64,000 nucleotides of DNA from Clostridia bacterium (lineage in GTDB: Bacteria > Bacillota > Clostridia > Oscillospirales > CAG-272): contig JAFXHH010000007.1 in assembly GCA_017536475.1 (NCBI GenBank), positions 153,929 through 217,928 of the forward strand. The letters are read 5' to 3'. A program made the translations under genes and the position numbers. Positions 17,187 to 25,900 of this stretch are shown here, in pieces; within the stretch, counting starts at the first letter, position 1; every line of letters starts with the position of its first letter. Under the pieces are notes generated by a model that saw only the letters and a program-made list of their open reading frames with translations, searched no databases and was not told where the DNA came from.

Positions 17187-18668
17187 TCAATAGTCGTAAG
17201 TAATATCGCATTTTATTCCGCTGACCCTTGGATCACTGCGCTCGATACGAATTTTTTTCGACCGAATAATAAACTTTTTTACACCGTTGTAATAATCGCA
17301 TCCCTCGATCTCCGAAAAAGCGCAATTTCCGATCGAGGTTATCTCGCTCTCAATGATGACCGTAGTGACCTGATATATATAAGAGCAAGTCCACGAAGGG
17401 TGCCAGTCCCTCTGGAAATCAGGCATATCCCCGCTTCCGTAAATGACCAGAGTTCTGGGAATGGGAAATTCGGTTTCAGGCCCCGTAATATAAAATTTCA
17501 CACGGTCGTTGCCGCCTGTAAGCGAGCCGTCGACGTTGCCGTGGGCAATGACCTCAAGCCCGCATTTGCCACAGAAGTAGCCCACACCCGAATCGTTGCG
17601 CTGAAAGTCGTGCATATTCGTGGCGCGCACCACGTCGGTCTTGTAGCTGTCCCCGCAAGCACATTCATAAAGAATACAGCCGTCCACTCCGCAGCTCTGC
17701 TCGATCAGGCGCGGCTCGTAAGAATGGCCCTTGGCAGCGATCACCGTCTGCTCGGATAACGTCGTTTTGCAAAAGGAACAGTAGCTTCCGTCGCTAAGTC
17801 CCGTTTCCGTACACGTCGGAGGAATGCCCTCTATGACCGTCGGTGTGTGTGGCAGCTTTTCTACCCTCTGCCTCTCAAATCTTCCGCACTCCTCACATCT
17901 CATCACCTGCTCTCCCTCGCCCTGACAGGTCGCCTCCACGCTCGTGCTGTACGTCACGTAGCGGTGATCGCATACAGTAATGCTCCGCGAGGAAAAGAAT
18001 ATCCCAAGCGGCAAGCAGAACACGCAAAGCACCGTCAGGATCGCTCGAAGCGTTTTCTTTGACCCCTTGAGCTTTCCAAAGATCAGAACGGCAAGCATAG
18101 AGGGCAAAAAGCAGATCAGAGTGAGCACCACGAACACGGAGCGCACGATCGGCGCTTCCAAAGCGGAAAATTTAAGAAAAAACACCGCTATGGCTGAAAT
18201 TATCGGAAGCCAAACGGCAAGAAAGAGCGCAACAGAGCCAAGCATCGAAAGAAAACGCTTTCGGAAGTCCCGCTTTTCGCCCTCGTTTTCAAGCTCAGGG
18301 CTGTGACGAGAGAGATTCTCGGCAAGAGTGGACAGATCGGCACCGTCAGATAAGTCAAGCGCCGAAAGTGCGCTGAGGCGTCGGCGGCTTTCGTCGAGCG
18401 ACTCTCCCGCACGCTTTTTGACCGTTTCCACGATCCGCACACCATCGCACTCGCCCAGCGACAGCTCCTTTATCTCCTCGACCGAAAAGCCGAACGCTCG
18501 GAGTGTGGCGATGTTCTTGAGCTTTTCAAGATCCTCTTGTGAGAAATCGAATGATTTTCTTCCAAGATAGTTTTCAGTATAAAAAGGGGCGATCAAATTC
18601 TCCTCAATGTAATATCTTACCGTTCTATCCGTAAGTCCTGTTTGTCGGCAGATCTCCTTTATTTTCAC
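17187..18668 (-). CDS. Membrane-spanning MerR-family regulator with CxxC/LRR-like ectodomain
   Basis: 493 residues. Residues 1-70 form a typical MerR winged helix (KIKEICRQTGLTDRTVRYYI; FSVEEIKELS), followed by a helical stretch to about 125. Three hydrophobic segments lie at about 141-167, 172-198 and 207-226, so the rest should be outside. The outside part has paired cysteines (C258/C261, C297/C300, C336/C338, C366/C369) in units matching the neighbouring lipoprotein (ATC..EG....RC..C; TCTETGLSDGSYCSFC) and ends in an LRR-like VTTVIIESEITSIGNCAF segment. A one-protein route from envelope signal to promoter is inferred. Start is GTG after AAGGAGG. Promoter carries a MerR-type operator. Rare architecture. 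Confidence 0.9.
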   Translation of the reverse strand: MKIKEICRQTGLTDRTVRYYIEENLIAPFYTENYLGRKSFDFSQEDLEKLKNIATLRAFGFSVEEIKELSLGECDGVRIVETVKKRAGESLDESRRRLSALSALDLSDGADLSTLAENLSRHSPELENEGEKRDFRKRFLSMLGSVALFLAVWLPIISAIAVFFLKFSALEAPIVRSVFVVLTLICFLPSMLAVLIFGKLKGSKKTLRAILTVLCVFCLPLGIFFSSRSITVCDHRYVTYSTSVEATCQGEGEQVMRCEECGRFERQRVEKLPHTPTVIEGIPPTCTETGLSDGSYCSFCKTTLSEQTVIAAKGHSYEPRLIEQSCGVDGCILYECACGDSYKTDVVRATNMHDFQRNDSGVGYFCGKCGLEVIAHGNVDGSLTGGNDRVKFYITGPETEFPIPRTLVIYGSGDMPDFQRDWHPSWTCSYIYQVTTVIIESEITSIGNCAFSEIEGCDYYNGVKKFIIRSKKIRIERSDPRVSGIKCDITYDY

Positions 18669-18690
18669 AATAATACCTCCTTTTATCCCA

Positions 18691-18721
18691 ATTATAAGCT
18701 TTTACCTTGGGTAAAAGTCAA
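18691..18721 (-). promoter_or_regulatory. MerR-type promoter with 19-bp spacer and operator dyad
   Basis: Minus strand TTGACT (18721-18716) and TATAAT (18696-18691) are separated by 19 bp, the over-long spacer typical of MerR-controlled promoters. The spacer contains the perfect dyad CTTTTACC-N3-GGTAAAAG (18699-18717). It drives the MerR-like gene itself and, by position, the lipoprotein, so autoregulation is expected. Confidence 0.85.
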
Positions 18722-18756
18722 TACTTTTTTATGTTTTTTTCCAAAATCAACGCAAA

Positions 18757-18800
18757 AGGACACTTTTCAGTGCCCTTTTCGTTGTGTTTCGTTGGAACAA
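18757..18800 (-). terminator. Terminator hairpin after the small membrane protein gene
   Basis: Arms AAAAGG-x-CAC / GTG-x-CCTTTT inside an outer CAACG/CGTTG pair, the same frame as at 14883 and 38632 with a different stem. Confidence 0.6.
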
Positions 18801-18855
18801 AAATTCAATCGGAAAAATCATCGATTTCACCGAACTATGATAACAGCTCCTGCAA

Positions 18856-19407
18856 TTACTCGTCGCAGGGGGGCTCCTGCTCCTGTGCAGCCTTATCGAC
18901 CGCCTTGATCTCTGCGCCGTGCTTGAATATCAGCGACATGAACATAAAGAACAGTCCCGTTGTAAGCGATACCGACATATCAACGTCTATCTGCGCGCCG
19001 CCCGACGAGATGAGCTGACAGATCGCCAAACCCATTCCCGACGTGACCGCGACCGCGCCCGAAACAATGATCGAAACAATTCCGAGACGGAAGCTCTCCT
19101 TTGCGCCTTCAAACGTGAAGGGCGTGCCCGACTCGAGCACGTGACCGAAATAGCGCTCTGCAAAGAACGCGAAAACAGCCTCTCCCGCGCAGGCGACCGC
19201 ACCCACAATGCAGGCAAGGCACGCCGCACCGAGCTCAATGCCCTCCTCGGCAACGAATTCAGCCGCAATGGCGAGATCAAGCAGCGGCAGAGTCGCCAAG
19301 CCGACCAGACAGCCCGCGCCGCCGACGATACAAAGAATAAAAACGACCTTGGCAACGATCTTCGCCACCTTGAAAACAGTCAAAATTGTTGATAACGTTT
19401 TGCTCAT
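18856..19407 (-). CDS. Small four-TM membrane protein, DUF2975-like
   Basis: 183 residues from the ATG at 19407 (ribosome site AAAGGAG, 5-nt spacing; a longer start at 19452 has none). About four membrane segments (22-45, 52-85 region, 105-130, 145-165) and a GTPFTFEGAKESFRLGIVSI stretch between the second and third that resembles the FT..N...L+.IG motif of DUF2975 proteins. Acidic C-terminus (QEQEPPCDE). Function unknown. It lies between the 933-residue LRR gene and the membrane MerR gene, all on the minus strand. Confidence 0.65.
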   Translation of the reverse strand: MSKTLSTILTVFKVAKIVAKVVFILCIVGGAGCLVGLATLPLLDLAIAAEFVAEEGIELGAACLACIVGAVACAGEAVFAFFAERYFGHVLESGTPFTFEGAKESFRLGIVSIIVSGAVAVTSGMGLAICQLISSGGAQIDVDMSVSLTTGLFFMFMSLIFKHGAEIKAVDKAAQEQEPPCDE

Positions 19408-19491
19408 AAAGTTCTCCTTTCTTGTCGGACGGCTTGCACTATGACTTGTCAATGTAGCGCAGCTTTGGGTGATAATAGCAGCGGTCTCGGG

Positions 19492-22293
19492 TCAAAGCAC
19501 GTGATCGCCGAAAATACCGAGATCGAGATAATAATCGCGGTCGATGATATCCCACTCGATGCCGATCACCTCGGCACGCGCCCAATCTTCAAGCTCCGTG
19601 ACGGGCGAATAGGGATTGTTGTAGCTGTAAGAGTAAAAAGTGTTCGGGAAGAGCGAGGTCGAGCTGTCGTAGCCCTTTCCGTAGCCGTAGCGGTCGTCGT
19701 CGTAAGAGATCGACGTCGAGGCAGAATAAACACTCTGTGCTCTGCGCAGCTTTTCCGCCTCCTCGCGCCTCTTCTTCTCCTCGGCTTCCCTCCTCTTTTT
19801 GAGTCGCTCCTCAAGCGCCTTGCGCTTTTCGGGGAAGATAGTCGCCTCGGCGGCGTCTACCGCGTCCAGCTTTTCCTGACGGCACTGCTCGCCAAACTCA
19901 ACCGTTCCGCCAAACGACGAGACCAGACGGCTGTTTATTTCTTCTCTGATCTCCGCAAAGAATTTTTCATCGATAAGAATTGAAAGTCGGCGCGGTTTTT
20001 TCATATTCTCGCGGCAACGGTTCTCATCCGTGGGTGTAGGCGCGGGCATTTTCGTAAACGCGCGACCGACCGAGGCGTTGAAATCAGCAAAATAGAGATC
20101 TCTTTTTTCTTGCCTTGAAAGGAATCCGTGATAGACGGTGTCGCGGGGGCTCTTGACCGTCTTGATCAGCTCCCTCGCTTTTTCCTCGTAGTCGATACTG
20201 CCCTCAGTGTCGTGAGAGCATTCCTCGAGGATCTTTAAAAGCTTCGAGATCGCCAAAGAGTCGTAGAGCAAGGGATCGCTTGCAAACCAATGAATGAGCG
20301 CGATCACCGTGGGCGCGTTGCGCGGATAGATATGGTAAGCGCGAACGAGCTCGGGGAGTGCCTCCTCCCTTGCTTTCGGGGTGTTCTTTGAGAGCAGCTT
20401 CTCGCCCTTCATCGCGTGCTTGAGCGAAGCGGTGATGCGGGAGGAAAGATCGGCGCGGCAGGACTCAAGAATATCAAACGCCTGCTTTTGACCGTAGCTC
20501 TTCAAACTCTTGATCGTGTCAAAAAAGTAATTGCAGTAAAGAAAATCCGCCTCGGAGTCGGTCTTTTGGGTCGCCTCCTTGAAGAAAGCCGCGAGAGCGC
20601 TCGTCAGAGAAAGGAGAATGGGCGTGCCCACGGGCATCACCGCCGCGATATAAAAGATCGCCGCAGTTACGTGATCAATATTTTCACTCGTGACCGTAAG
20701 CTTGTCGATAGGACCGAGATCTTTTTCAATCACCTCGATATTCATCTGAATATTTTCACGCATTTTTTTCCGATAAGCCGCCATAGCAGCTGCGGCGGGG
20801 GTGTTTTCGTTATAAGTAATATGCATCCTCAAGAGAGGGTCAATTGCGTCCTTCACGCCAAGCAAACGCAGATTGTCAAGTATGATAAAGACCGACCTGC
20901 CGTCCTTTTTGCCCGCATAGCACTGCTCCTTGGTACTGACGAGCTTGGGCTTGATCTCGGTAAGACCGTCAGGAAGCGCCAGCTCGTGCAACGAAGTACA
21001 GTCCTTGAAAATATCGGTCTGCAGTGTCTGCAGGGAGCTTGGCAGATGCACCCTCTTGAGCCTCTCGCAGCCCTCAAAGGCAAGCGTGCCGATATACCCG
21101 ACGGTGTCGGGTATATCGATCTCGGTCAGACCGCTTTTTTTGAACGCATAAGCGCCGATACTTTTCAGCGAGCTCGGGAGCGTGATACGGCTGAGCTTTT
21201 CTTGCCCCGACAGCGCAGACGCTTTGATCGTTTCTATGCTGTCGGACATAGTAAGGTCACAGATCTTGACCTGTATCTGCTTGAGCTCGTCACTGTCTCC
21301 CACCAGCGTCAAATGGTCGATCTCTCCTTCAATTCGGTGAATTATATTACCGTTTATCACGGCATTCTCTGCGCGCAAGTTGGGAACGGCGTTCGGACAA
21401 GCGTCGGTGAGAACGTGCAGCTCCTTAAGCTTTCGCTCTCCCGACACAAGAGGTATATCCTCTACCCCCTTTGGAATATAAAGACGCTGAAGCGCGCAGT
21501 TATAAGAAAGAAGACTCAAATAAACATTTTTCGTGCCCGTCGGCAGAGCCAGATCGGCAAGCTTTTCGCACAGCGAAAGGGCGCGAACGTTGATCCGACA
21601 TATCTCACTCGGCTCGCCGCAGTCGTAGATCTCGATCTTCTTTAATTGCGGAGCAAATAAATACCCGAGATAAGTAAGCGTGGACGGCAAGCGCAGAGTC
21701 TGCGCGTTCGGAAGCAGTGCACAGTTCAGGATCTTGACCGTGGGTGCGACCGTGATCTCTCTGCCCTCGTCGCGAAGCACGGTCTCCTCCAATCCTTCGT
21801 GACCGCTAAGAGAGGTAAACGAAAGCACGCCAAGCACGACATTCCCGCCGCGATCGGCTCTTTTCACGGGACTGATCTTAAGCTCGTCCCGAAGCATGCG
21901 CGCGGGATACCTTTGGCTGAGCTTGAGCTCGCAGATGCCGCCCACGGTATATTTTCCGAGCTTTTCGGGGATCACAAGCGGCTCGCGTTCGTCCTTTACA
22001 CGCGCGGCAAAGATGACCGCCTTGCCCTCGGGAGTCAGCGTAAAATAAAAATTCTTTTTTTTGAAGTAATGGCGCTTTCTCTTGATCTCGCGCGCCGCGC
22101 CCTTATCGAGCTTAATGAAATTCTGGCTGAAATGGAGAGCTGCGCCGTCCAAAAGGTGTGCTTGCAGCTCCTTGAGCTTGGTGTATTCATCGAATTCCTG
22201 AGATATGTACGAGCTGCTGCCGCCGTACATGGCGTCGGCTTTTTTGTCGATCTCAGCGAGCTTTTGCTTGTAATAGCTATTCGTTATTGGCAT
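19492..22293 (-). CDS. 933-residue leucine-rich-repeat protein without signal peptide
   Basis: No signal peptide or N-terminal membrane segment. N-terminal region (1-110) is charged with a YFTLTPEGKAVIFAARV strand pair; LRR_5-like repeats run from about 120 to 460 (ITLPSSLKSIGAYAFKKSGL; KRVHLPSSLQTLQTDIFKDC), a central helical region with one or two hydrophobic stretches (IAAVMPVGTPILLSLTSAL) spans 560-600, and a TPR-like helical region leads to a long basic-acidic coiled coil (about 810-860) and a Tyr/Ser-rich tail. BspA-like repeats are usually exported, so an apparently cytoplasmic protein is unusual. Own promoter; ribosome site AGGTG. Function unknown. Confidence 0.75.
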   Translation of the reverse strand: MPITNSYYKQKLAEIDKKADAMYGGSSSYISQEFDEYTKLKELQAHLLDGAALHFSQNFIKLDKGAAREIKRKRHYFKKKNFYFTLTPEGKAVIFAARVKDEREPLVIPEKLGKYTVGGICELKLSQRYPARMLRDELKISPVKRADRGGNVVLGVLSFTSLSGHEGLEETVLRDEGREITVAPTVKILNCALLPNAQTLRLPSTLTYLGYLFAPQLKKIEIYDCGEPSEICRINVRALSLCEKLADLALPTGTKNVYLSLLSYNCALQRLYIPKGVEDIPLVSGERKLKELHVLTDACPNAVPNLRAENAVINGNIIHRIEGEIDHLTLVGDSDELKQIQVKICDLTMSDSIETIKASALSGQEKLSRITLPSSLKSIGAYAFKKSGLTEIDIPDTVGYIGTLAFEGCERLKRVHLPSSLQTLQTDIFKDCTSLHELALPDGLTEIKPKLVSTKEQCYAGKKDGRSVFIILDNLRLLGVKDAIDPLLRMHITYNENTPAAAAMAAYRKKMRENIQMNIEVIEKDLGPIDKLTVTSENIDHVTAAIFYIAAVMPVGTPILLSLTSALAAFFKEATQKTDSEADFLYCNYFFDTIKSLKSYGQKQAFDILESCRADLSSRITASLKHAMKGEKLLSKNTPKAREEALPELVRAYHIYPRNAPTVIALIHWFASDPLLYDSLAISKLLKILEECSHDTEGSIDYEEKARELIKTVKSPRDTVYHGFLSRQEKRDLYFADFNASVGRAFTKMPAPTPTDENRCRENMKKPRRLSILIDEKFFAEIREEINSRLVSSFGGTVEFGEQCRQEKLDAVDAAEATIFPEKRKALEERLKKRREAEEKKRREEAEKLRRAQSVYSASTSISYDDDRYGYGKGYDSSTSLFPNTFYSYSYNNPYSPVTELEDWARAEVIGIEWDIIDRDYYLDLGIFGDHVL

Positions 22294-22322
22294 ATCAGCA
22301 CCTGCCTTCCCTCTTTTATTCT

Positions 22323-22351
22323 ATTATACAACTAAAACCGCAGCTTGTCAA
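22323..22351 (-). promoter_or_regulatory. Promoter of the 933-residue LRR gene
   Basis: Minus strand TTGACA (22351-22346), 17-bp spacer, TATAAT (22328-22323). Confidence 0.8.
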
Positions 22352-22518
22352 CGAATTTCTCCCCTCAAGGACTGCGCCGCATCGAAAAGTCAATAAAAAA
22401 CGAGCGTTTTGAGGTGTTAGGGTGTTGATAGTGATGGGGGACTTCGAAAAAAGCAAGCAAGCACAAGGATTTCTTGCCTTTTCTCTGCTTGCGGTAGAAC
22501 AGCTTTTTCGACAGTCTG

Positions 22519-22546
22519 GGGGCTGCGTCATTTATGACGCAGCCCC
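22519..22546. other. Perfect hairpin GGGGCTGCGTCAT
   Basis: 13-bp arms GGGGCTGCGTCAT / ATGACGCAGCCCC around TT, followed on the plus strand by TTATTGTTG. It is terminator-like on the plus strand only, where no gene is close; probably part of a repeat. Confidence 0.5.
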
Positions 22547-22564
22547 TTATTGTTGTAAGACGAA

Positions 22565-22908
22565 AACCACGCGATAGTCGCGTGGTTCAATATAGGCTTT
22601 GCCGATGAGCAGAAAATAAATAAAAGTCAGCGTAGAATGATCTTGTGTCAAAGGCTCCCTTGTGTAAAGGGAGCTGTCAGCGAAGCTGACTGAGGGATTG
22701 TTTTGTGTGGATTATCGCTTTTTACAATCCCTCCGTCACGGCAAGCCGTGCCACCTCCCTTTACACAAGGGAGGCTTGGGTTTAGTGCCGCTCAAGCGGT
22801 TTTACGTAACAATTGCATGGCTGGCAGGCCAATCTAAAGCGCACTTGTGTGCAGCCAGTAGTATTAGGTCTATGCCCGAAACTGAAATACCCCCCGTTAT
22901 ACGGGGGG
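22565..22908. mobile_element. Possible non-autonomous IS200/IS605-like element (ends only)
   Basis: The left end has a hairpin AACCACGCGA-TAG-TCGCGTGGTT (22565-22587) and the right end a hairpin CCCCCCGT-TAT-ACGGGGGG (22890-22908), like the subterminal hairpins of IS200/IS605 elements. About 340 bp between, no tnpA or tnpB reading frame; part of the interior is the MITE at 22651-22777. Inferred from form alone. Confidence 0.4.
22651..22777. mobile_element. 127-bp MITE-like inverted-repeat element
   Basis: Ends AAGGCTCCCTTGTGTAAAGG and its near-perfect inverted copy at 22750-22777. Each arm carries an extra small hairpin of different sequence (CAGC-GAA-GCTG on the left, CACGGC-TT-GCCGTG on the right) before a shared GAGGGATTGT core. 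This type of element is common in gut Clostridia. Nothing else is seen between 22778 and 22889. Confidence 0.75.
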
Positions 22909-22927
22909 ATTTTTATTTGAGATTTAA

Positions 22928-25900
22928 TTATTTTTTGAAGACAGCTATAAGGTCGCTCCACTTTTTCTTCTTGATAACGAACCAGAAGAGAGCGAAGCCG
23001 CCAAGTCCGACCGCTGCCGCAGAACCGATAACGATACCTGCAATCGCTCCGCCCGAGAGTCCGCCGTCAGCGCGCATAACTCTCACGTTGTAGACTGCCG
23101 TGTTGCCTGCCTTGTCGGCGATCTCGATCTTATGGCTCTTGCCGTCTGCCTTGACGGTAAACCTGCCGTCAGTCAGCTCAACGGCTACGCCGTCCACCTT
23201 AACATAATCAAGGTGCGGATCGTCGACCGTTACGACAAGGTCGCCCTTGTAGGTCTTGCCGTCCTCGATTCCCGATACCCAAACGCTGTCCTTGAGCACG
23301 ATACCGTTGGAGGAGCAATAGACAACGTTGCCGTCGTTATCCACGGCCATCGCGTATATCACACATTCCATATTCGGCGAGATCTCGAACGCTCCCGTGT
23401 AAGCAGTCCATTCTTCAGCCGACAGGGCGGCGACCTGCTCAAGAGTAAGCGGGGACTGAGAAACCAAGTAATATATCTCGCGAACACCGATCTCCTCGTT
23501 GCTTGCGGATATCGTCACGCTCTGCTTCTCTTTGAAATAGGTATCGAACTTGGGGAAGCCTGTAAAGCCGTCCCAGCTCGATCCGCCAACCGATATCTCG
23601 ATCTCGGTAGCCGTGCCGTCATCGAGTCCGTTTCCGCCAAGGACTGCCGCCACGTCGTAGCCCTCAAAGCTTACCTTCAATAGTCCGTTTACGTTGCCGT
23701 CGGTCGTAAGCTCGGTGCCCGAAAGCTCGGCGCTTCCGTCCACGACCTCAACAGACCATTCAGCCTGACTTCCCAGAATACTGCCGGTGGGAACGACGAT
23801 GCTCTTCTCACCCGAAACTATCTTAAGCTCGAGCTTTCCGCTTGCCCCTGCGGGAATGACCGAGTTGGTATAATCGATCCCGTTGAGGAAAATAGAGATC
23901 TCATTATCGGACGCCGCAACGATGGCGTTCGTCAGCTTAAAGTCGTACTGACGGCTGACGTTTCCGATCTCGTCCTGCGCGTAGACCGATACGGTCTGCT
24001 CGAAAGCATCCGTATCCATCGAAACAGATACCGAGAACTCGCCCGAATCGTCTGCTTCAACGACCGAAACCTCTTCTCCGTCAAGAAGAACGCAGATCTT
24101 CGCACCGGGATCACTGAGTCCCGTAACGCTGACCGTTTCACCGAAGAATGAGCCCGTGTTGGGAGTTGCGATCTGCAATCTCGGGGCGGTCGCCTTGACG
24201 TAGAACACGTGATCCACGGCAAAAGCGTCTCCGTTTGCGTTCGTGCCCGTAAGTGTCAGTGTGTGCTGACCCTCGGAAAGCCCATCCTCTGCGGGAAGCC
24301 CGTCGGTCTCGGGTCTGCCGCCGATAGTCAGAGAGATCTCTGTATCAGCCTCAAATATTCCCTTCTGCGCGCCGCCGTCAAGACTCCAAGTGCCGCTGAC
24401 CGTCATATCAGAGCTGATATTGAATATCGCCTCGGTCACGTTGATATAATTCATACCGTCCAAAACGATCTCGCCCGAAGCAGCTACGCTTACGGAGGGT
24501 CTTGAGGGTGCTACCATCGTGATCTCCTCACTGTAGACCGCCTCGGAGACGAGCTCACTGCCCTCCTCGTTATAAGCGACGATCTTCAATCGGTAGATCT
24601 TACCCGCTTCAAGTCCCTTTATCTGCGTCTGGGCAGTTACGTCGTCTCTGCCTTCCGCATCCTCATAGGACAGGACGTTTCCGTCCGAATCGACGTAGAC
24701 CGTCGTTTCATACTGACCGCCGACCGTGACGGTCGTGCCGTCTGCCTTATCGATCCACTGCGACCCGAGAGAAGTGCTGACCCAACGGGTCTCTCCCTGC
24801 TCCGTGATCTTTTCTTCTACGGTGATCACGTATCCGTTCGTGTTCTGCCCTGCGGTCAGATCCACGTCTATGCTGTAGTCTCCGCCGAGCGCCACGCGGT
24901 CTATTGCGGGGGCGTCGGGCTGGGAGGGATTTACGTAAGCGAAGCTGTCAGTCGCGGACGCCTCGCAGCTTATATTGTTTTCCTCACTCGATGCAACCAC
25001 TTTTATCGTGTAAGTGCCACTCGGGAGCGACTCGGGAAGCTCAAAGCTGACCTCACCCGCCGCCACGTCGGCAGTCTGATGCAAGTGATGGCTGGTTCCG
25101 TCCTGCGCTACCGCGTAAACGGTAAGCTCATCAATGTCGGAGAGCGCGTAACCGTCCCAATTCACCGACATCTCACGGCTATCCGAATCGTACGTGTAGC
25201 CTGCCGTGTCAACGCTTGCCATACGCTGCATCTCATAAAGAGCAAGCTCGGAGCTTGCGCCCATATATATTTTCCAATCGTGAGCGTATGCCGCTTCGTC
25301 GGTAAAGGATATGGTGACCGTCGCCTCACCCGACGACTCGTCGTAGGAGAATATAGCGTTTGCATCGGCCTGCTCGTCTGCGTACTTGTCGGGATCGAGC
25401 CAATTCAGCTCGTACACAACGTTTTCATTGTCAGCCGCCACGACCTTGACCGTGCGCTTTGCGATCGACTCTGCCTCTTGTCTGGTTGCCGCCTCATAGG
25501 TCATAGTAAGCATCATATCGTGGTCAGAATTATAACCGCCGAGCGATACCGTATGCGTCATACGGTCAACGCTGCTGTTTATGGAATATTCACTGCTATG
25601 TATTCTGCCCAGGGTATCTGCACGGAGCTTTGCGTTGATTCCTATAGACATATACAGCCTGCGTCCCGTGCGTGCGTTATAGCCGACGGCAGCCGTTCTG
25701 ATCGGATACGTGGGCTCGGGAGCGTCGTACTTGCCGAGGGCGAAATCAACGTCGCCGCCCCAATAGTACGTTACGCCGAAATCGATACCGATCACCGACA
25801 TCGCGCCCCATATCTTACTGCAGTTTACGCCCAGCGATGCCCTGCCGATCTCGTATCCGCCTATAATGGGAACGTATTCGGGTATCGTCAGTCCCGCCGT

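Noticed and set aside
20416..21645. 409-codon open frame on the plus strand
   Set aside because: Antisense of the 933-residue LRR gene, whose repeats and promoter are clear.
22519..22546. Terminator for the 22928 gene
   Set aside because: The T-run is on the plus-strand side, and the gene ends about 380 bp away on the minus strand with mobile elements between.
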